Shown here one piece after another: positions 27,658 to 36,226 of a DNA stretch of 64,000 bases (position 1 is its first letter; every line of letters starts with the position of its first letter). The DNA is from Actinomycetota bacterium (GTDB lineage Bacteria > Actinomycetota > Acidimicrobiia > Acidimicrobiales > JAJPHD01): contig JAJPHD010000014.1 of NCBI GenBank assembly GCA_021325455.1, forward strand, positions 85,380 through 149,379. The letters are read 5' to 3'. A program made the position numbers and the translations under genes. The notes under the pieces were generated by a model, which did not search any database, was not told the DNA's origin, and was given only the letters and a program-made list of their open reading frames with translations.

Positions 27658-28733
27658 AGGGAGGCCAGGGGAGGAGCGCTCTCCAGCCGGTTCAGGGCGT
27701 CTATGAGCTGGCGCAGACGGGCCTGGCGGGTCTGGTCGAACGTGAGGGCCAACCGGGGCAGGTCGAGGTGGTCGCGCTCCCGGCGCTCGGCCGGCAGGGG
27801 AGCGGTGGGACGGATGTCCCCCCGGCGGCAGAGGTCGGCGAAGTCCCGGTTGAGGGTCCTCAGCTCGGCCTGGGTGGGAGCGGACTTCAGCCGGATGACA
27901 AGAAGGCTGCCCACGAAGCGCCGGGAGTGGTAGTTGCGGTAGAAGCCGCTGATCTCGGCCGCCGCCACGGCCACGTCGTCGGTGATCCGGTAGAGGGCGG
28001 GGTCATCGGGCGATATGAGCCCCCTTGACGCCATCTCCTTGGTCACGAAGCGGTCCCACCCCTGCCAGTAGGTGCCGCCGGGTACGTCCAGGAACACGAT
28101 GGGGGCGGGCTCGGCCTTGCCCGTCTGGAGGAGGGTGAGGAGCTCGAAGGCCTCGTCGAGGGTCCCGAAGCCCCCCGGGAGCACGGCGTAGCCATCGGAC
28201 TCCTTCAAGAGCATGAGCTTGCGGGTGAAGAAGTACTTCATCTCCACCAGCTTGGGGTCCGAGGCGATGAAGGCATTGGCCCCCTGCTCGAAGGGCAGGC
28301 GGATGTTGATGCCGAAGGCCCTTTCCCGTCCGGCTCCCTCGAGCCCGGCGGCCATGATGCCCGGACCGGCGCCGGTCACCACCATCCAGCCCGCTCGAGC
28401 CAGGGTGGCGGCCAGGCGCTTGGCCTGTCCGTAGAGGGGGTCGGCGGGAAGGGTGCGGGCGGAGCCGAACATGGTGACCTTGGGCACCGAGCGGTAGGGG
28501 GCGAACACCCGGAACGCCTCGGCCATCTCCCTCAGGGCGGCGTTGGTTATCTTGAGGTCCAAGCGGTCGGTGGGCTCCGACGCCAGCCGGACGGCGGTGG
28601 TGAGGATCTCGGTGAGCTGGTCCCTGTTGGCCCGCGCTCCCGCCGCATCAAGCAGCTCCTTCACGAGCCGGTCGAGGTCGGTGCCAGCGCCGCCCCCCCG
28701 GCGCCGGCCCGCTACTGGATCGGCAGGGCTCAC
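27654..28733 (-). CDS. LOG family / TIGR00730 Rossmann-fold protein
   Basis: 359 residues. The LOG (lysine-decarboxylase-like, nucleoside 5'-monophosphate phosphoribohydrolase) signature PGGFGTLDEAFELLTLLQTG is near 186-205 and VTGAGPGIMAAGLEGAG is the preceding Rossmann glycine motif. Family members cleave ribose from purine nucleotides or cytokinin nucleotides; the natural substrate here is unknown. It is longer than compact LOG proteins, with ~75 extra N-terminal and ~80 extra C-terminal residues. GTG start at 28733 overlaps the fbiC stop (GTGA), so the pair forms an operon. Confidence 0.8.
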   Translation of the reverse strand: MSPADPVAGRRRGGGAGTDLDRLVKELLDAAGARANRDQLTEILTTAVRLASEPTDRLDLKITNAALREMAEAFRVFAPYRSVPKVTMFGSARTLPADPLYGQAKRLAATLARAGWMVVTGAGPGIMAAGLEGAGRERAFGINIRLPFEQGANAFIASDPKLVEMKYFFTRKLMLLKESDGYAVLPGGFGTLDEAFELLTLLQTGKAEPAPIVFLDVPGGTYWQGWDRFVTKEMASRGLISPDDPALYRITDDVAVAAAEISGFYRNYHSRRFVGSLLVIRLKSAPTQAELRTLNRDFADLCRRGDIRPTAPLPAERRERDHLDLPRLALTFDQTRQARLRQLIDALNRLESAPPLASL

Positions 28734-31045
28734 CCGACCGTCTCCACCCGGCCGTACACCGTGTTCCGCTGCTCCAGCCAGCGCTGGCCGGGCAGTGACG
28801 CCACCAGCTCGGCGAAGGTGCCCCGGTCCATGCGCTGCCCGTGGCTCGCTCCCGCAGCCCGGGAGATGTTCTCGTCCATGAGGGTTCCCCCCAGGTCGTT
28901 GGCCCCTGCCCGGAGGAGCTGGGACGCCCCCGGGAGGCCCATCTTCACCCAGCTGGCCTGCACGTTGTCTATGGAGCCGGCGTAGGCGATACGCCCGACC
29001 GCATGCATGAGCAGCGCCTCCCGGAAGGTGGGCCCCCGGCGGGCCCGGTGCTGCAGGTAGATGGGGGAGGCCATGTGCACGAACGGCAGGGGGACGAACT
29101 CGGTGAAGCCCCCTGTCTCGTCCTGGAGGGCTCTGGTCCTCACCAGGTGCGCCACCCAGTGCCGGGGGCTCTCCACCGCACCGAACATGATCGTGACGTT
29201 GGAGCGCAGCCCCACCCGGTGGGCCGTGCGGTGGGCCTCCAGCCACTCCTCGGTGGTGATCTTGTCCGGGCACAGGACTTGGCGGACGCTGTCGTCGAGG
29301 ATCTCGGCGGCCGTTCCGGGCAGGGTCTTGAGGCCGGCCTCGTGGAGGCGCCGCAGGTAGGTCTCCAGTGGCTCGCCCAGGCGGCGGGCACCCTCGGTCA
29401 CCTCCAGGGCGGTGAAGCCGTGGATGTGGATCCGCTCCGACGCCGCCCTCACTGCCCTGATCACGTCGAGGTAGTAGTCCCCGTCGAAGCTGGGGTGGAT
29501 GCCTCCCTGCAGGCACACCTCGGTGGCCCCGGCCTCCTCGGCCTCGAGCACCCGCCGCGAGATCTCGTCCAGGTCCAGCAGGTAGGGGTCGCCACGCAGG
29601 TTGAGGGAGAGCGGGCCCTTGGAGAAGGCGCAGAACCGGCACTTGAAGGTGCAGATGTTCGTGTAGTTGATGTTGCGGTTGGCGACGAAGGTGACGGCGC
29701 CGCCGACGGCCCTGGCCCTCAGCTCGTCAGCCACCTCGGCGACCGCCCTCACCTCCCTGCCCCTGGCCGCGAAGAGCGTCATCAGCTCGTCCTCCCCGGC
29801 CCTCTGGCCGGCCAGGACCCCTTCGAGCACCTCGGCCACGGGGCCACCTCCGGGGGGCGTGAGGCGAGGGCGGGGTTGCGCCCCCACCGGGGGCTCCTGC
29901 GGCAGGAGGTCCGGCGGCTCGACCTCCCCCCCCGAGCACCAGGCATGGTCCCTGGCCAGCCCCTCGGCGTCGGACCGGTCCAGCACGGGGAAGCGCATGG
30001 CCGGGTCCAGCCATCGCCCGGGGTCGGCAGCGTAGCGGGGGTGGATGGCGAGGCGAGGGGCCAGGACGAAGCCGGCGGCCTCCGTGGCTTCCTCCAGGAC
30101 CCGGTGCGTCGGCCAGGGGCGCTCGGGGTTGACGTGGTCGGGGGTCAGAGGGGAGACGCCGCCCCAGTCGTCTATCCCCGCCGCCAGCAGGCCGGAGAGG
30201 TCGGCGGCCAGGTTGGGTGGGGCTTGCACGTGCACCTCAGGGGGCAGCACCAGGCGGGCGAGCGCCACGGCCCGCAGGTGGTCCTCCTCGGGGCAGGGGG
30301 GAGCGGCATGCATGGCCGTGCCGGGCTTGGGCAGGAAGTTCTGCACGATGACCTCCTGCACGTGTCCCCAGCGGCGGTGGGAGGCGGCGATGGCCTCCAG
30401 GGCTGCCAGCCGGTCGGGCTCGTCTTCCCCGATGCCCACCAGGATGCCGGTCGTGAAGGGGATGGAGAGCCGGCCCGCCTCCTCCAGGGTGGCCAGGCGG
30501 CGAGCCGGCACCTTGTCAGGGCTGCCTCGATGGCAGGCCAGGTCCTCCCGCAGGCTCTCCAGCATCATCCCCTGGCTGGCAGTGACTGGGCGGAGCAGGG
30601 CCAGCTCATCGGCGAGGAGGGCCCCGGCGTTGGCATGGGGCAGCAGCCCGGCCTTGTCCCGCACCAGGGCGCAGGCTTCGGCCAGGTACTCGACGGTGGA
30701 GCTCCACCCGTGCTCGAGGAGCCAGTCCCGGGCCCTCGGGTAGCGCTCCTCCGGACGTTCCCCCAGGGTGAACAGGGCCTCGTGGCAGCCGGCCCGGGAA
30801 CCGGCTCGGGCGATGGCCAGGACCTCGTCGAGGTCGAGGTAGGGGGAGCCCAGGCGGGCCGGGGGCTTGGCGAAGGTGCAGTAGCCGCAACGGTCCCTAC
30901 AGGCCATGGTGAGGGGTATGAAGACCTTGGGGGACCACGTGATCCTTCGGCCGTGGGTGGCATCGCGCACCGCCCCGGCGCGGGCTAGCAGCTCCGGCGT
31001 CGGGAGGGCCAGCAGCTCGCGGGCGGAAGGGAGAGACAGCACCAT
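28730..31045 (-). CDS. fbiC: Fused FO synthase (CofG-CofH), F420 biosynthesis
   Basis: 771-residue bifunctional radical-SAM enzyme that makes FO (the deazaflavin chromophore of F420) from tyrosine and 5-amino-6-ribitylaminouracil. The CofG half has CRDRCGYC near 48-56 (CxxxCxxC cluster) and the CofH half has CTFKCRFC near 464-472. Both halves hold their cluster-binding triads, so both reactions should run. ATG start with TAAGGT 8 nt upstream (31059-31054) implies a leaderless mRNA. It is followed by the LOG gene with a 4-nt overlap. Its presence predicts other F420 genes elsewhere; an F420-type PPOX gene is in this window. Confidence 0.95.
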   Translation of the reverse strand: MVLSLPSARELLALPTPELLARAGAVRDATHGRRITWSPKVFIPLTMACRDRCGYCTFAKPPARLGSPYLDLDEVLAIARAGSRAGCHEALFTLGERPEERYPRARDWLLEHGWSSTVEYLAEACALVRDKAGLLPHANAGALLADELALLRPVTASQGMMLESLREDLACHRGSPDKVPARRLATLEEAGRLSIPFTTGILVGIGEDEPDRLAALEAIAASHRRWGHVQEVIVQNFLPKPGTAMHAAPPCPEEDHLRAVALARLVLPPEVHVQAPPNLAADLSGLLAAGIDDWGGVSPLTPDHVNPERPWPTHRVLEEATEAAGFVLAPRLAIHPRYAADPGRWLDPAMRFPVLDRSDAEGLARDHAWCSGGEVEPPDLLPQEPPVGAQPRPRLTPPGGGPVAEVLEGVLAGQRAGEDELMTLFAARGREVRAVAEVADELRARAVGGAVTFVANRNINYTNICTFKCRFCAFSKGPLSLNLRGDPYLLDLDEISRRVLEAEEAGATEVCLQGGIHPSFDGDYYLDVIRAVRAASERIHIHGFTALEVTEGARRLGEPLETYLRRLHEAGLKTLPGTAAEILDDSVRQVLCPDKITTEEWLEAHRTAHRVGLRSNVTIMFGAVESPRHWVAHLVRTRALQDETGGFTEFVPLPFVHMASPIYLQHRARRGPTFREALLMHAVGRIAYAGSIDNVQASWVKMGLPGASQLLRAGANDLGGTLMDENISRAAGASHGQRMDRGTFAELVASLPGQRWLEQRNTVYGRVETVG

Positions 31046-31053
31046 GGGGCCTC

Positions 31054-31059
31054 ACCTTA
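31054..31059 (-). promoter_or_regulatory. -10 element (TAAGGT) of fbiC
   Basis: TAAGGT on the minus strand ends 8 nt before the fbiC ATG; no Shine-Dalgarno. Confidence 0.5.
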
Positions 31060-31224
31060 ACGACGGTGACGGAGCTAACCGGGGGCTTGGTTGCCCTTCT
31101 CGCCTCCAAGGATCCTGCGGAGCCTCTTGGATGGCTCTAGCGGGGGGCTCTTCGGGGACGCCCGCCCGGGTCGGGGAGCCCGAGGCGGGTGATCCCTGGT
31201 CGTCCTTCAGGGGATGCCCCTCGG

Positions 31225-31230
31225 TAGCCT
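31225..31230 (+). promoter_or_regulatory. -10 element (TAGCCT) of the AhpD-like gene
   Basis: TAGCCT ends 7 nt before the ATG at 31238. It lies inside an 8-bp inverted repeat (CCTTCAGG at 31204-31211 and CCTGAAGG at 31228-31235). Confidence 0.5.
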
Positions 31231-31237
31231 GAAGGTG

Positions 31238-31699
31238 ATGGAACCCAGGCTCCACTTCCGGCGAGCTGACCCGGCGGCGGTCGACTCCTTGATGAAACTC
31301 CAGGATTACGTGCGGTCGAGCGGGCTGGACCCGTCCCTGGTGCAACTGGTTGACATCCGGGCCTCCCAGATCAACCGGTGCGGCTACTGACTGGACATGC
31401 ACACCAAGGACGCCCGGGAGGCGTCCGAGAGCGAGGAGCGCATCTTCCTTCTCGACGCCTGGCGCGAGACCCCCTTCTACACCGAGGCGGAGAGGGTGGC
31501 TCTCGAGCTGACGGAGGCCATCACCTTGATCTCGCACGACGGGGTCCCGGCCGAGCTGTACGAGAGAGCGGTGGGGCTTTTCGGGGAGCAGCAGTTCGCG
31601 GCCCTGGTCATGGCCATAGTCACCATCAACGCCTGGAACCGGGTCAACATCGCCGCGGGCAACGTGGCCGGCCGCTACCGGCCCAAGGGCCACCGCTGA
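31238..31699 (+). CDS. AhpD/carboxymuconolactone-decarboxylase-family protein, probable selenoprotein (TGA = Sec51)
   Basis: 153 codons before the terminal TGA, with one internal in-frame TGA at 31388-31390 (codon 51). Both sides belong to the same CMD/AhpD-like family: MEPRLHFRRADP and LVDIRASQINRCGY before it, LDMHTKDARE, LDAWRETPFYTEAERVALEL and ATINAWNR-type TINAWNRVNIAAG after it. The family's redox motif is CxxC-xxx-H; here it reads C48-G-Y-[TGA]-L-D-M-H55, so the stop codon sits exactly at the second catalytic Cys. A hairpin with SECIS-like geometry follows (31408-31426). The simplest reading is selenocysteine giving a CxxU peroxidase or reductase centre; the alternatives are a nonsense mutation or sequencing error. 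The usual Glu 12 residues before the first Cys is Gln36. Confidence 0.75.
31408..31426 (+). promoter_or_regulatory. Candidate bacterial SECIS hairpin
   Basis: Perfect 7-bp stem (GGACGCC/GGCGTCC) with loop CGGGA. The loop starts 24 nt after the in-frame TGA and has G as its second base, which fits the loose published bacterial SECIS rules (16-37 nt spacing, a G in the first two loop positions). Confidence 0.55.
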
Positions 31700-31719
31700 G
31701 GTCGGGGGCCTCCTAGGCC

Positions 31720-32733
31720 ATGAGTCGGGCCGGGGGTCGGATGGGGCGGGGGGAGCCCGAGGTCATGGGCGGGGCCACTCCCGCCCCGCCGGGCGGGGCC
31801 ACTCCCGCCCCGCCGGACGGCACCGAGGCGACCATGCCGCCCGGGCCGCGGGCTGGGGGGGACCAGCGTCACCTCTCGGTCGCCTTGGGGCTCATCGTGG
31901 GCTTCATGGGTCTGGAGGTGGGGGTGGCAGCCGTCTCGGGCTCGCTCGCCCTGCTGAGCGACGCCGGCCACATGCTCGCCGATGCCGGCGCCCTGGCCGG
32001 TTCCATCTGGGCCCTCCGCCTAGCGGCCCGTCCCGCCAGCGGGGCATGGTCCTTCGGCCTCAAGCGGGCCGAGATCCTCTCGTCCGCCGCCAACGGGGTC
32101 ACCCTCCTCGTGGTAGGGATGCTGGTCCTGGTCGAGGCGGTCAGGCGGCTGATCCACCCACCCCCGGTCCAGGGCCTGCCCGTGCTGTTGGTGGCCGTGG
32201 CCGGCATCGCGGTCAACCTGGGGGCCACCTGGGTCGTGTCCCGGGCCAGCCGCCGTTCCCTCAACGTGAAGGGTGCCTTCCAGCACCTACTCACTGACCT
32301 CTACGCCTTCGTGGGCACCGCCGTCGCCGGCGGGGTTATCTACGCCACCGGCGTCCGCCGGGCGGACCCTGCCGCTTCGCTCCTGGTCGTCCTCCTCATG
32401 TTCCGGGCCGCATGGGACCTGTTGGGTGCCTCGGGCCGGATCCTGCTCCAGGGCACTCCGGAGGACATCGACCTGGAGGAGGTCCGCCGGCACATCGCCG
32501 AGGTGAGCGAGGTGGTATCGGTCCATGACCTGCACGCCTGGACCCTCACCTCGTCGCTTCCGGTGCTCTCCGCCCACGTGGTGGTGGAGGAGGGCTGCCT
32601 GGCGGACGGGAGGGCAGCCCGGGTCCTCGACCACCTGCAGGCCTGCCTGGCCGGGCATTTCGACGTCGAGCACTCCACCTTCCAGCTGGAGCCGGCCAGC
32701 CACGTGTCCCACGAGCGTGGCACTCACGCCTGA
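31720..32733 (+). CDS. Cation diffusion facilitator (CDF) metal efflux protein
   Basis: 337-residue CzcD/ZitB-type transporter exporting Zn2+ or a similar divalent cation in exchange for protons. Six hydrophobic segments; metal-site HxxxD motifs in HMLAD (near 83) and HLLTD (near 188). A ~75-residue cytoplasmic C-terminal domain follows (EVVSVHDLHAWTLTSSLPVL), typical of the family. The first ~45 residues are a Gly/Ala/Pro-rich extension with an 8-residue unit (GGATPAPP) twice. The start is uncertain: ATG at 31720 is the first, but the conserved part begins only near residue 48. It lies 20 nt after the AhpD-like gene. Confidence 0.85.
   Translation: MSRAGGRMGRGEPEVMGGATPAPPGGATPAPPDGTEATMPPGPRAGGDQRHLSVALGLIVGFMGLEVGVAAVSGSLALLSDAGHMLADAGALAGSIWALRLAARPASGAWSFGLKRAEILSSAANGVTLLVVGMLVLVEAVRRLIHPPPVQGLPVLLVAVAGIAVNLGATWVVSRASRRSLNVKGAFQHLLTDLYAFVGTAVAGGVIYATGVRRADPAASLLVVLLMFRAAWDLLGASGRILLQGTPEDIDLEEVRRHIAEVSEVVSVHDLHAWTLTSSLPVLSAHVVVEEGCLADGRAARVLDHLQACLAGHFDVEHSTFQLEPASHVSHERGTHA
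31767..31814 (+). repeat. In-frame 24-bp tandem duplication
   Basis: Two exact 24-bp units (31767-31790, 31791-31814) encode GGATPAPP twice at the N-terminus of the CDF protein. Confidence 0.85.
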
Positions 32734-32815
32734 CGGGTGATCGGTACGCCCAGGTCCCCACGGGCTTGGCCTCGGTCTCCGCCCGCACTCCCGTCGCGGG
32801 CTGCCCCGGGGGCGC

Positions 32816-33484
32816 CTACCCCTCGCCCAGCGCCTCCCGGTCGACGAGCCAGATGATGCGCTCGGCCACCACCCGGGCCGCAGGCAGGTCGGCTCCCTCC
32901 ATCACCTGACGCAAGGCCTGGGCCCTGGACCGCCCGCTCACGGTGAACAGGATGAGGTGGGCCCGAGCCAGCCCGGAGAAGGTGAGGGTCATCCGCTCGT
33001 GGGCGAAGCGCCCGGCGGGGTCCTGGTTGCGCACGACCAGGCGCCCGGGGTCGGCATCGAGGGCCGGCGAGCCGGGGAACAGCGAGGCGGTGTGGCCGTC
33101 AGGGCCCAGGCCCAGGTGGACCAGGTCCAGGTGGCCCAGCTCGCCGATCTTCATCTGGTAGGGGTCGGGCCCCTCCTCGCAGCGCATGGGGTGCACAGCG
33201 TTGGCGGCTCCCACCCTCTCCAGCAGCGCCTCCCGTCCCATTCGCTGGTTGGAGTCCGGGTGGTCGCAGGGAACGCAGCGCTCGTCACCCCAGTAGACGT
33301 CCACCTCCCACCAGTCGATGCCCCCGCCGCCGTCGGCCGCCAGGCGCTCGTAGCAGCGCCGGGCCGTGGCACCCCCGCAAAGGGCGAGGGAGAAGGCCTC
33401 CTCCGCCCGGTTGCGGAAGGCCTCCACGACACAGGACGAGAAGGCATCGGGCACGTCGGCGACGACCCGGAGCTCCCCGCGCAT
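32816..33484 (-). CDS. pgl: 6-phosphogluconolactonase
   Basis: Hydrolyses 6-phosphogluconolactone in the oxidative pentose phosphate pathway. 222 residues, DevB/Pgl type: SLALCGGATARRCYERLA, VDVYWGDERCVPCDHPDSN, and LVHLGLGPDGHTASLFPGSPAL. ATG at 33484 has TACACT 7 nt upstream, so it probably has its own leaderless transcript although it follows tkt-tal-zwf-opcA on the same strand after a 148-nt gap. Confidence 0.92.
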   Translation of the reverse strand: MRGELRVVADVPDAFSSCVVEAFRNRAEEAFSLALCGGATARRCYERLAADGGGGIDWWEVDVYWGDERCVPCDHPDSNQRMGREALLERVGAANAVHPMRCEEGPDPYQMKIGELGHLDLVHLGLGPDGHTASLFPGSPALDADPGRLVVRNQDPAGRFAHERMTLTFSGLARAHLILFTVSGRSRAQALRQVMEGADLPAARVVAERIIWLVDREALGEG

Positions 33485-33491
33485 TGGAGCG

Positions 33492-33497
33492 AGTGTA
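33492..33497 (-). promoter_or_regulatory. -10 element (TACACT) of pgl
   Basis: TACACT on the minus strand ends 7 nt before the pgl ATG; no Shine-Dalgarno. Confidence 0.5.
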
Positions 33498-33632
33498 GAG
33501 GTCGGCCTCGAGCGCCGCCGGCAATAACGGGCCGGCCCCCGGCTGTGCTGGCCACCACGGGCTGGCCGGCGGGCGGGAAGTGGCAGAGGCGTCTGCGCCC
33601 ACCACCTGCGGGACAGCCGCTTCGTGCTTCCC

Positions 33633-34667
33633 TCAGCCCAGGCCCAGCGCGGCGTGGAGGGCGTGCTCGTACACCGGGTCCCGCTCCAGGTGCGAGAGGG
33701 CCTCGGCCAGGGACCAGCTCAGCCCATGCTCGGGCAGGGTCGCCAGCCGGCGGGTGTGGAGGGTGCCGTCCAGGTCGACCCGGGCCAGGACCAGGCGGGC
33801 GTCGGTGGGCCGAGCCACGGTGAAGGTGGCTCGCTGGCCCCGGTACTCGGCCACCACGCGCACGGCGGCATGGCGGGTCACCCGCAAGGTGATGGCGGCC
33901 GAGGGCACCCCGAGGCGGTCCATCAACCAGCCAGCCAGGAGGTGGGCCGGGCCATCGTGGGCGGTCACCTCCACGGAGCGCACCCCCTCCACGAAGGGCC
34001 GCAGCAGCTCGGGCTCGAACAGCTCGGCCAGCAGATGGCGCCAGGGCATGAGCCGCTTCCAGGACAGGTCCACGATGACCCGACGCCGGCTCAGGCCCAC
34101 CAGGGCCGGTATGGCCCGGTGGGCCCCGCCTTCCTGCTCACCGGCCCAGCGGGCATCCACCAGCAAGGCCTGCGCCGAGGCGGCCAGCGGGTCGTCACGG
34201 GCGGGGAGCTCGGAGGGGTACCAGGCTACGACCGGGAGCTCGTGCAGGAGAAGGGGGCTCACCAGCGAGTCCAGGTGCCGGCACACCCGCCCACCCACCG
34301 ACAGGACCACCTCCTCCCACCAGATGGTGCGCCCGTCGGCCTGCACCTGGTGGAGCTCGACGGAGGCGTCGATGTGGTCGTGCTGGTCGTGCTGGAGGAC
34401 CAGGGCCAGGGTCCGCCCAGGGTGGCGGTGACCGAGGCGGCGCATGGCGCACCGGGTCCGCTCGGCCGCCTCCGGGTCCGAGGACACGACCACCAGGTTC
34501 ACCACGCTGGTGCGGGTGGCCAGGCGCTCCTCCTCCCTGCGCAGCCGGTCCAGGGCGCCGGCCACCTCGGCCATGGTCACCCCCCTCCCTGACCACAGGG
34601 CGGCGGGACCCGCGCCGCCGGCAGGAGGAGCGGCCTCCGGCCGGCCTGCCTCGACGGTGCCGGTCAA
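33633..34667 (-). CDS. opcA: Glucose-6-phosphate dehydrogenase assembly protein OpcA
   Basis: About 344 residues. OpcA family by sequence (NLVVVSSDPEAAERTRCAMR, LPVVAWYPSELPARDDPLA, SRRRVIVDLSWKRLMPWRHL) and by position directly after zwf. It promotes assembly or activity of G6PD in cyanobacteria and actinomycetes. The start is uncertain: a TTG at 34667 overlapping the zwf stop (TTGA) is favoured over further upstream codons inside zwf; conserved sequence begins ~30 residues later. Operon tkt-tal-zwf-opcA. Confidence 0.85.
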   Translation of the reverse strand: MTGTVEAGRPEAAPPAGGAGPAALWSGRGVTMAEVAGALDRLRREEERLATRTSVVNLVVVSSDPEAAERTRCAMRRLGHRHPGRTLALVLQHDQHDHIDASVELHQVQADGRTIWWEEVVLSVGGRVCRHLDSLVSPLLLHELPVVAWYPSELPARDDPLAASAQALLVDARWAGEQEGGAHRAIPALVGLSRRRVIVDLSWKRLMPWRHLLAELFEPELLRPFVEGVRSVEVTAHDGPAHLLAGWLMDRLGVPSAAITLRVTRHAAVRVVAEYRGQRATFTVARPTDARLVLARVDLDGTLHTRRLATLPEHGLSWSLAEALSHLERDPVYEHALHAALGLG

Positions 34668-36223
34668 AATGCCCCCCACCTGCGCCCGTCCCGGGCCAGG
34701 AGCCGGTCGGACTCGGGAGGTCCCCACGTCCCGGCCTCGTAGCGGGCCAGGGGGACCGAGTCATCCTCGAAGGCCCGGAGCACCGGCTCCACGATCCGCC
34801 ACGACTGGTCCACCTCGTCGGAGCGTATGAACAAGGTGGGGTCGCCCACCATGGCGTCCAGCAGCAGCCGCTCGTAGGCGTCGGGGCTCTCCTCCATGAA
34901 CGCTGCCCCGTAGGAGAAGTCCATGGACACGGTCCGCACCGCGAAGGCCTGGCCCGGCACCTTGGCCCCGAACCGCAGGGTGATGCCCTCGTCGGGCTGG
35001 ATGCGCACCACCAGGGCGTCGGGGAGCAGGTCCCTCGACTGGCTGGTGGCGAACGAGAGGTGGGGGACCCGCTGGAACTGCAGGGCGACCTCGGTGAAGC
35101 GCTTGGGCAGCCTTTTGCCCGTCCTCACGTAGACCGGGACACCGGCCCAACGCCAGTTGTCGACCTCCAACCGCATGGCGACAAAGGTCTCGGTGGTGCT
35201 GTCGGGGCTCACGTCCTCCTCCTCCCGGTAGCCCACCACATACTCTCCGTCCACCCAGCCGGCGTCGTACTGGGCTCTCACCACATCGGCGGCGACGGTC
35301 TCGGGGGCGGGGATCACGATCGAGCGCAGGGCCTTCACCTTCTCGTCCCTTATGTCCTTCGCCTCGACGGTGGCGGGAGGCTCCATCAGGGTGAGGCCCA
35401 GCACCTGCATGACGTGGTTCTGGACGATGTCCCTGAGGGCTCCGGCGGTCTCGTAGAACCCGCCTCGGTGGCCCACGCCCAGGCTCTCGGCCACGGTCAC
35501 CTGGACGTGGTCCACGTAACGGCGGTTCCACACCGGCTCGAAGATCGTGTTGGCGAAGCGCAGGGCCAGGACGTTCTGCACCGTCTCCTTGCCGAGATAG
35601 TGGTCGATCCGGTAGAGCTGGCGCTCCTCGAAGGCCCCGTGCAGCTCCCCGTCCAACTCCCTGGCGCTGGCCAGGTCCCGGCCGAAGGGCTTCTCGATCA
35701 CCAGGCGGGCGAAGCCACCCTCCCTCGGGGCCCTGCTCAGCCCGGCCCGAGCCAGGGACCGGGCCACCGGGCCGAACAGGCCCGGGACCGTGGCGAGGTA
35801 GTAGAGCCGGTTGCCGGCCGTCCCCGCTCCCTGGTCCAGGTCGGCAAGGACCTGGCCCAAGCGGTCGAAGGTCGTGGGGTCGGTGTAGTCACCCGCCACG
35901 TAGCGGAAGGAGGCCACCAGGTCCTCCCAGGCAGGGCTGGGGTCTGGCACCACCTTGAGGGCCAGCTCCCGGAACTGGGCGTCGTCCATGTCGCTGCGGG
36001 CCACGCCCACCACGACCAGGTTGGGGGACAGCGCCCGGCGGCGGGCCAGCCGCTCCAGGGCGGGCAGGATCTTGCGGGACGTGAGGTCCCCCGAGGCCCC
36101 GAATATGACCAGCGCCAGCGGGGGCGAGCGCCGCTCACCCTCCAGTCCCTCGGCCAGCGGGTTGGGTGCCAGATCCTCTGGCGCCACCTCCGGGGCCGCC
36201 ACAGCAGTAGCCGGCGCTGCCAC
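34664..36223 (-). CDS. zwf: Glucose-6-phosphate 1-dehydrogenase
   Basis: 519-residue NADP-dependent enzyme of the oxidative pentose phosphate pathway. Nucleotide motif ALVIFGASGDLTSRKILPAL; active-site signature RIDHYLGKE near 202-210 with the catalytic His and substrate-binding Lys; LRFANTIFEPVWNRRYVDH is also canonical. GTG start lies 3 nt after the tal stop. The first ~35 residues are an Ala/Pro/Glu-rich tail. The following gene is its assembly factor opcA. Confidence 0.95.
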   Translation of the reverse strand: MAAPATAVAAPEVAPEDLAPNPLAEGLEGERRSPPLALVIFGASGDLTSRKILPALERLARRRALSPNLVVVGVARSDMDDAQFRELALKVVPDPSPAWEDLVASFRYVAGDYTDPTTFDRLGQVLADLDQGAGTAGNRLYYLATVPGLFGPVARSLARAGLSRAPREGGFARLVIEKPFGRDLASARELDGELHGAFEERQLYRIDHYLGKETVQNVLALRFANTIFEPVWNRRYVDHVQVTVAESLGVGHRGGFYETAGALRDIVQNHVMQVLGLTLMEPPATVEAKDIRDEKVKALRSIVIPAPETVAADVVRAQYDAGWVDGEYVVGYREEEDVSPDSTTETFVAMRLEVDNWRWAGVPVYVRTGKRLPKRFTEVALQFQRVPHLSFATSQSRDLLPDALVVRIQPDEGITLRFGAKVPGQAFAVRTVSMDFSYGAAFMEESPDAYERLLLDAMVGDPTLFIRSDEVDQSWRIVEPVLRAFEDDSVPLARYEAGTWGPPESDRLLARDGRRWGAF

Positions 36224-36226
36224 CGG

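Noticed and set aside
28734..29642. Long N-terminal half of the LOG-family protein
   Set aside because: It overlaps fbiC in another frame and lacks any family similarity; the GTG at 28733 with a GTGA overlap is the natural start.
31397..31699. Separate truncated AhpD-like gene starting at the ATG after the TGA
   Set aside because: It would begin two codons after the stop inside the active-site motif and lack the first redox Cys and N-terminal helices; no ribosome site precedes it.
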